This document shows, piece after piece, positions 7,106 through 9,884 of a stretch of 9,884 nt of DNA. The translations under genes were made by a program, and so were the position numbers. The stretch comes from an uncultured Clostridia bacterium. GTDB taxonomy: Bacteria > Bacillota > Clostridia > Oscillospirales > Oscillospiraceae. The number at the start of each line of letters is the position of its first letter. Positions within the stretch are counted from its first letter, which is position 1. The stretch is from assembly GCA_946011705.1 (NCBI GenBank), contig CAMGCA010000048.1, positions 1 to 9,884 on the forward strand, given 5' to 3'. The notes beneath the pieces were generated by a model, which saw only the letters and a list, made by a program, of their open reading frames with translations, was not told the origin of the DNA and ran no database searches.

Positions 7106-8644
7106 ATGCCGAAGTGGCTGGACAACGCTGTATTCTACGAGATTTATCCCCAGTCTTTCCTGGATACCAACGCTGATGGTATCGGTGATCTACAGGGCAT
7201 CATCAATAAACTGGATTATATCCATGAAATGGGCTTCAATGCCCTTTGGATCAATCCTTGCTTTGCCTCTCCTTTTGGAGACGCAGGCTATGACGTGGCG
7301 GATTACTGCATGGTTGCGCCCCGCTATGGCACCAACCAGGACCTGAAGCGCCTGTTTGACGAAGCCCACAGCAGAGGGATTCATGTGCTGCTGGATTTGG
7401 TGCCCGGCCACACCTCTGTGGAGCATCCCTGGTTCCGGGAATCCATGAAGCCGGAAGAGAATGCCTACACCCACCGCTATGTCTGGACGGACAGTGTCTG
7501 GGAGTCTCCCGAGGGCATGGGCACCCTGCGGGGTATGTCCCAGCGGGACGGCTCCTGCGCTGTGAACTTTTTCAGCAGCCAGCCTGCCCTGAACTATGGC
7601 TACTATGAGATCACCCGCCCCTGGCAGCAAAGCCCCGAGGACGAAGGTCCCAGAGCCACGCTGGAGGCCATGAAGGATGTGATGCGGTTCTGGCTGGGGC
7701 TGGGCTGCGACGGCTTCCGAGTGGACATGGCGGCCAGTCTGGTAAAGAATGATCCCGAGGGCAAGGGTACCATCGCGCTGTGGCAGAAGATTCGCGCGTT
7801 CCTGAACGAGGAATACCCGGAAGCGGCAATGGTTTCCGAATGGGGCGAGCCGGACAAATCCCTGCTGGGCGGCTTCCATATGGACTTCCTGCTGCATTTC
7901 GGCCCCTCCCACTATAACGATCTGTTCCGCTGTGAACACCCCTATTTCTCTGACAGCGGCCTGGGTGATGCCTCCGCGTTTGTTGCCAAGTATCTGGAAA
8001 GCCGGAAGAAGGCGGGAAACGAGGGCCTGATCTGCATTCCCTCCGGCAATCACGATATGCTTCGCATTGCAAAATTCCTGAACGCGGAGCAGCGGAAGCT
8101 GGCCTTTACCTTCCTTCTGACCATGCCCGGCGCTCCCTTTGTCTACTATGGCGATGAGATCGGTATGCGTTATGTGGAGGGCCTGACCAGCGTGGAGGGC
8201 GGCTTCGATCGTACCGGCTCCCGCAGCCCCATGCAGTGGGATGACAGCATCAATGCCGGTTTCAGCTGTGCCTCCGCGGAAAAGCTGTACATCGCCCAGG
8301 ATCCCGCGGCAGACCGGCCCAACGTCAAGGCACAGATGGCGGACAGCAGTTCCCAGTACCATCAGGTTAAGACGCTGATTGCCCTGCGTCAGGCCCACAG
8401 CGCCCTGCACAACCGTTCTGATATGCGCTTTGTGTGCGACGGCGCGCCGGGACAGGCCCTGGTCTATGAGCGTCTGTGCGAAGATGAGAAGCTGCTGGTA
8501 GTGATTAACCCCAACGGAAAGGCGGCATCCTTCGATTACGCCGGAACCCTGGGCCAGCCGGTCTACACCGTAGGAGGAACTGCCGTGCAGGAAAACGGCA
8601 GGATTACCGCAGCGCCTGTGTCTGCCGGTATCTATAGAATATAA
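7106..8644 (+). CDS. GH13 (alpha-amylase family) glycosidase, substrate unassigned
   Basis: The 512-residue protein has no signal peptide and so is likely cytoplasmic, acting on imported alpha-glucosides. The N-terminal (beta/alpha)8 barrel opens DNAVFYEIYPQSFLDTNADG. GH13 regions in order are: region I DLVPGHTS (97-104), region V QPALN (159-163), region II GFRVD with R205 and nucleophile D207, region III SEWGEP with acid/base E245, and region IV GNHD (314-317) with stabiliser D317. YYGDEIGM and PMQWD...NAGFS further on resemble oligo-1,6-glucosidase and trehalose-synthase relatives, and a C-terminal beta domain ends the protein. The usual Asn of region I is G101. The start at 7106 is chosen because GGAGG (7094-7098) lies just before it; the ATG at 7091 precedes the ribosome site. 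It is a single-gene unit with its own promoter and terminator and no sugar transporter beside it. Confidence 0.9.
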   Translation: MPKWLDNAVFYEIYPQSFLDTNADGIGDLQGIINKLDYIHEMGFNALWINPCFASPFGDAGYDVADYCMVAPRYGTNQDLKRLFDEAHSRGIHVLLDLVPGHTSVEHPWFRESMKPEENAYTHRYVWTDSVWESPEGMGTLRGMSQRDGSCAVNFFSSQPALNYGYYEITRPWQQSPEDEGPRATLEAMKDVMRFWLGLGCDGFRVDMAASLVKNDPEGKGTIALWQKIRAFLNEEYPEAAMVSEWGEPDKSLLGGFHMDFLLHFGPSHYNDLFRCEHPYFSDSGLGDASAFVAKYLESRKKAGNEGLICIPSGNHDMLRIAKFLNAEQRKLAFTFLLTMPGAPFVYYGDEIGMRYVEGLTSVEGGFDRTGSRSPMQWDDSINAGFSCASAEKLYIAQDPAADRPNVKAQMADSSSQYHQVKTLIALRQAHSALHNRSDMRFVCDGAPGQALVYERLCEDEKLLVVINPNGKAASFDYAGTLGQPVYTVGGTAVQENGRITAAPVSAGIYRI

Positions 8645-8660
8645 TATAACAATTCGTGAC

Positions 8661-8691
8661 GGCGCGGGCTGGAGACAGTCCGCGCTGTTTT
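8661..8691 (+). terminator. Intrinsic terminator of the GH13 gene
   Basis: GGCGCGGGCT (8661-8670) pairs with AGTCCGCGCT (8677-8686) over ten positions, two of them G-T wobbles, around a GGAGAC loop. GTTTTCG follows. It lies 17 bases after the stop codon and just before the next promoter. Confidence 0.82.
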
Positions 8692-8700
8692 CGTGCAGAC

Positions 8701-8729
8701 TTGACAAAAAGTGGTCTTTGCGTTAAGAT
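8701..8729 (+). promoter_or_regulatory. Promoter of the DUF554 gene
   Basis: A perfect -35 TTGACA (8701-8706) and a -10-like TAAGAT (8724-8729, four of six consensus bases) are separated by 17 bases. The inferred start point is about 25-30 bases before the ATG at 8764. The weaker -10 suggests lower expression than the tRNA or GH13 units. Confidence 0.7.
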
Positions 8730-8763
8730 TCTACTGAATTTTTTCGAAAGAGAAGGAAACGAT

Positions 8764-9483
8764 ATGTACGGATTGGGAACCATTATTAATACCGCCGCTA
8801 TTGTGGCTGGCGGCGCGGGCGGGGCGCTGTTCGGCCGATTTCTGAAAGAGAATGTACAGGATACGCTGACCAAGGTTTGCGGCGTCAGCACCCTGTTCAT
8901 TGCCATTACCGGCGCTTTGGAACAGATGCTCACCGTGGAAAATGGAGCCATTGTCTGTCACGGGGCCATGCTTGTCATCGGGTGCCTCACCATCGGGGCG
9001 GTCATCGGGGAGCTGCTGAATCTGGAGGGGGCCTTTGAGAGGTTCGGCGAGTGGCTCAAGCTAAAAACCGGCAACGCCAGGGATAAGCGGTTTGTGGATG
9101 CCTTTGTCACTGCGTCGCTGACGGTATGCATCGGGGCCATGGCCATCGTGGGCTCCATCGAGGACGGCATCTCCGGGGATTATTCCATCCTTGCCACCAA
9201 GGCGGTGCTGGATTTCATCATCATTATGGTTATGAGCTGCTCCGTGGGCCGGGACGCGATTTTTTCCGCCATACCGGTTGCAATCCTCCAGGGAAGCATG
9301 ACGGTGTTGGCGGGGCTTCTGCGGCCTGTGATGACGGTGGGCGCTCTGGCGAACCTGTCTATGGTGGGTAATGTACTGATTTTCTGCGTGGGCATCAATC
9401 TGATCTGGGACAAGAAGGTAAGGGTCGCCAATCTGCTGCCTTCGATTGTAGCAGCGGTGATCGCCGCATTTCTTCCAATATAG
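8764..9483 (+). CDS. DUF554 family membrane protein (YqgA/YdfK type)
   Basis: This 239-residue hydrophobic protein has about six or seven predicted membrane segments. Family hallmarks are the glycine-rich N-terminus (GTIINTAAIVAGGAGGALFG, residues 5-24) and the central CIGAMAIVGSIEDGISGD (122-139). A late hydrophobic segment MVGNVLIFCVGINLI (200-214) and a short C-terminal segment follow. DUF554 proteins such as E. coli YqgA and B. subtilis YdfK are inner-membrane proteins of unknown function; a transport role has been suggested only by topology. The start at 8764 is chosen because AAGGA (8753-8757) precedes it and the family N-terminus begins there. An in-frame ATG at 8656 would place the promoter and terminator inside the gene. 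The gene is monocistronic and convergent with the PAP2 gene. Confidence 0.9.
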   Translation: MYGLGTIINTAAIVAGGAGGALFGRFLKENVQDTLTKVCGVSTLFIAITGALEQMLTVENGAIVCHGAMLVIGCLTIGAVIGELLNLEGAFERFGEWLKLKTGNARDKRFVDAFVTASLTVCIGAMAIVGSIEDGISGDYSILATKAVLDFIIIMVMSCSVGRDAIFSAIPVAILQGSMTVLAGLLRPVMTVGALANLSMVGNVLIFCVGINLIWDKKVRVANLLPSIVAAVIAAFLPI

Positions 9484-9489
9484 AATAAC

Positions 9490-9523
9490 CGCCGCGGTTC
9501 GGAATGAACCGCGGCGATTTTTT
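9490..9523 (+). terminator. Intrinsic terminator between convergent genes
   Basis: CGCCGCGGTTC (9490-9500) pairs perfectly with GAACCGCGGCG (9506-9516) around a GGAAT loop, followed by ATTTTTT. It lies seven bases after the DUF554 stop. On the minus strand the tract beyond the stem is only weakly T-rich, so its action on the opposing PAP2 gene, which ends at 9527, would be less efficient. Confidence 0.9.
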
Positions 9524-9526
9524 GCG

Positions 9527-9884
9527 TTATTTTTCGAATTTTCCTTTTTTCGCTGTGGGCAGCTTGATGAGGTTTGCCAGAGCGCAGCCGATGAACGCGA
9601 AGGCGGTGCCCAGAACCACGGAAACCAGCACGGCGGAAGGGTAGTGGACATACAGGTACAGCCGGGAGAAGGAAACCAGAATCGCCAGAATCAGGGCGGG
9701 AATGCCCATCTTCCTGCTGTGCTTCAGCAGGGCCACGGAAGCCTCAAAAGAGGCGATGGTGTGGCCGGAGGGGAAAGAGAAGTCATGCTGGCGCTCAATC
9801 AGCAGATTGATATAGATGCCGAAATCCTGCTCCTGCAAATCGTAGGGCCGAATCCGGGCAACCAGCGGCTTCAGGGTGATGTTG
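9527..9884 (-). CDS. PAP2-family membrane phosphatase, 3' part (partial), altered C3 motif
   Basis: The reading frame is open to the right edge of the window, so the N-terminal part is missing; about 118 residues are visible. All three phosphatidic-acid-phosphatase signatures are in order. C1 is KPLVARIRP (KxxxxxxRP), C2 is PSGHT, and C3 is SRLYLYVHYPSA (SRxxxxxHxxxD pattern). The last C3 position is alanine (GCC) where aspartate (GAC) is expected. Two hydrophobic segments (around GIPALILAILVSFSRLYLY and SAVLVSVVLGTAFAFIGCAL) indicate a membrane protein with a basic C-terminal tail. Relatives dephosphorylate lipids such as undecaprenyl pyrophosphate or phosphatidic acid; the substrate here is unknown. 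A TTG at 9838 is internal, since C1 lies upstream of it. Confidence 0.88.
   Translation of the reverse strand, partial: NITLKPLVARIRPYDLQEQDFGIYINLLIERQHDFSFPSGHTIASFEASVALLKHSRKMGIPALILAILVSFSRLYLYVHYPSAVLVSVVLGTAFAFIGCALANLIKLPTAKKGKFEK

Noticed and set aside
6781..7125. A 114-codon minus-strand frame over the tRNA-like element
   Set aside because: Its C-terminal half (LARFELATRLHEIPDFMEAS) is the antisense translation of the tRNA T arm and the hairpin; strings like RFELAT are a well-known false-protein signature from tRNA sequence. The rest covers the GH13 promoter.
7190..8707. A 505-codon open frame on the minus strand opposite the GH13 gene
   Set aside because: It is a shadow of the GH13 coding sequence; it starts inside the promoter/terminator region of the neighbouring gene and shows no recognisable domain.
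8656..8763. Upstream in-frame ATG for the DUF554 gene
   Set aside because: It would begin before the GH13 terminator and include the promoter; AAGGA and the family N-terminus both point to 8764.

Overview
The window looks like a chromosomal segment of a GC-rich, Gram-positive-type anaerobe of the class Clostridia, plausibly an Oscillospiraceae-like gut bacterium. This is inferred from the gene order secY-adk-map-KOW protein-infA-rpmJ-rpsM-rpsK-rpsD-rpoA-rplQ, strong GGAGG ribosome binding sites, a zinc-binding adenylate kinase lid and a cysteine-poor clostridial-type S4. No database search was possible, so genus-level placement is a guess.

Positions 1-6532 are the distal part of the spc operon followed by the alpha operon, all on the plus strand. 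They hold the end of rplO, then secY, adk, map, a small KOW-domain protein, infA (TTG start), rpmJ (37 codons), rpsM, rpsK, rpsD, rpoA and rplQ. Gaps are short, with one stop/start overlap (adk/map) and one abutting junction (rplO/secY). The block supplies ribosomal proteins, the membrane translocon channel, the RNA polymerase alpha subunit, initiation factor 1 and two housekeeping enzymes, so translation, transcription and secretion capacity are expressed together. A hairpin sits in the rpsD-rpoA gap, and a hairpin after rplQ probably ends the operon.

Positions 6533-7105 carry no protein gene but are the most unusual part. A perfect-consensus promoter (TTGACA, 17 nt, TATAAT) drives a complete tRNA-Thr(GGT) with encoded CCA, followed by an intrinsic terminator. 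Next comes a roughly 120-nt tRNA-like element. It keeps the T arm, the 3' acceptor strand and the CCA almost unchanged, has a possible 5' acceptor strand, lacks a credible anticodon arm and carries a 12-14 bp hairpin where the variable loop should be. It also contains a 17-nt inverted copy of part of the tRNA and has its own terminator. It is either a decayed tandem tRNA or a tRNA-derived structured RNA.

Positions 7000-9516 hold two independently transcribed plus-strand genes, each with its own promoter and terminator: a cytoplasmic GH13 glycosidase and a DUF554 (YqgA/YdfK-type) membrane protein. The right edge holds the 3' part of a minus-strand PAP2-family membrane phosphatase, convergent with the DUF554 gene, in which the last aspartate of the catalytic signature is an alanine.

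No IS element, CRISPR array or defence system is visible. The only candidate for something undescribed is the tRNA-like element.
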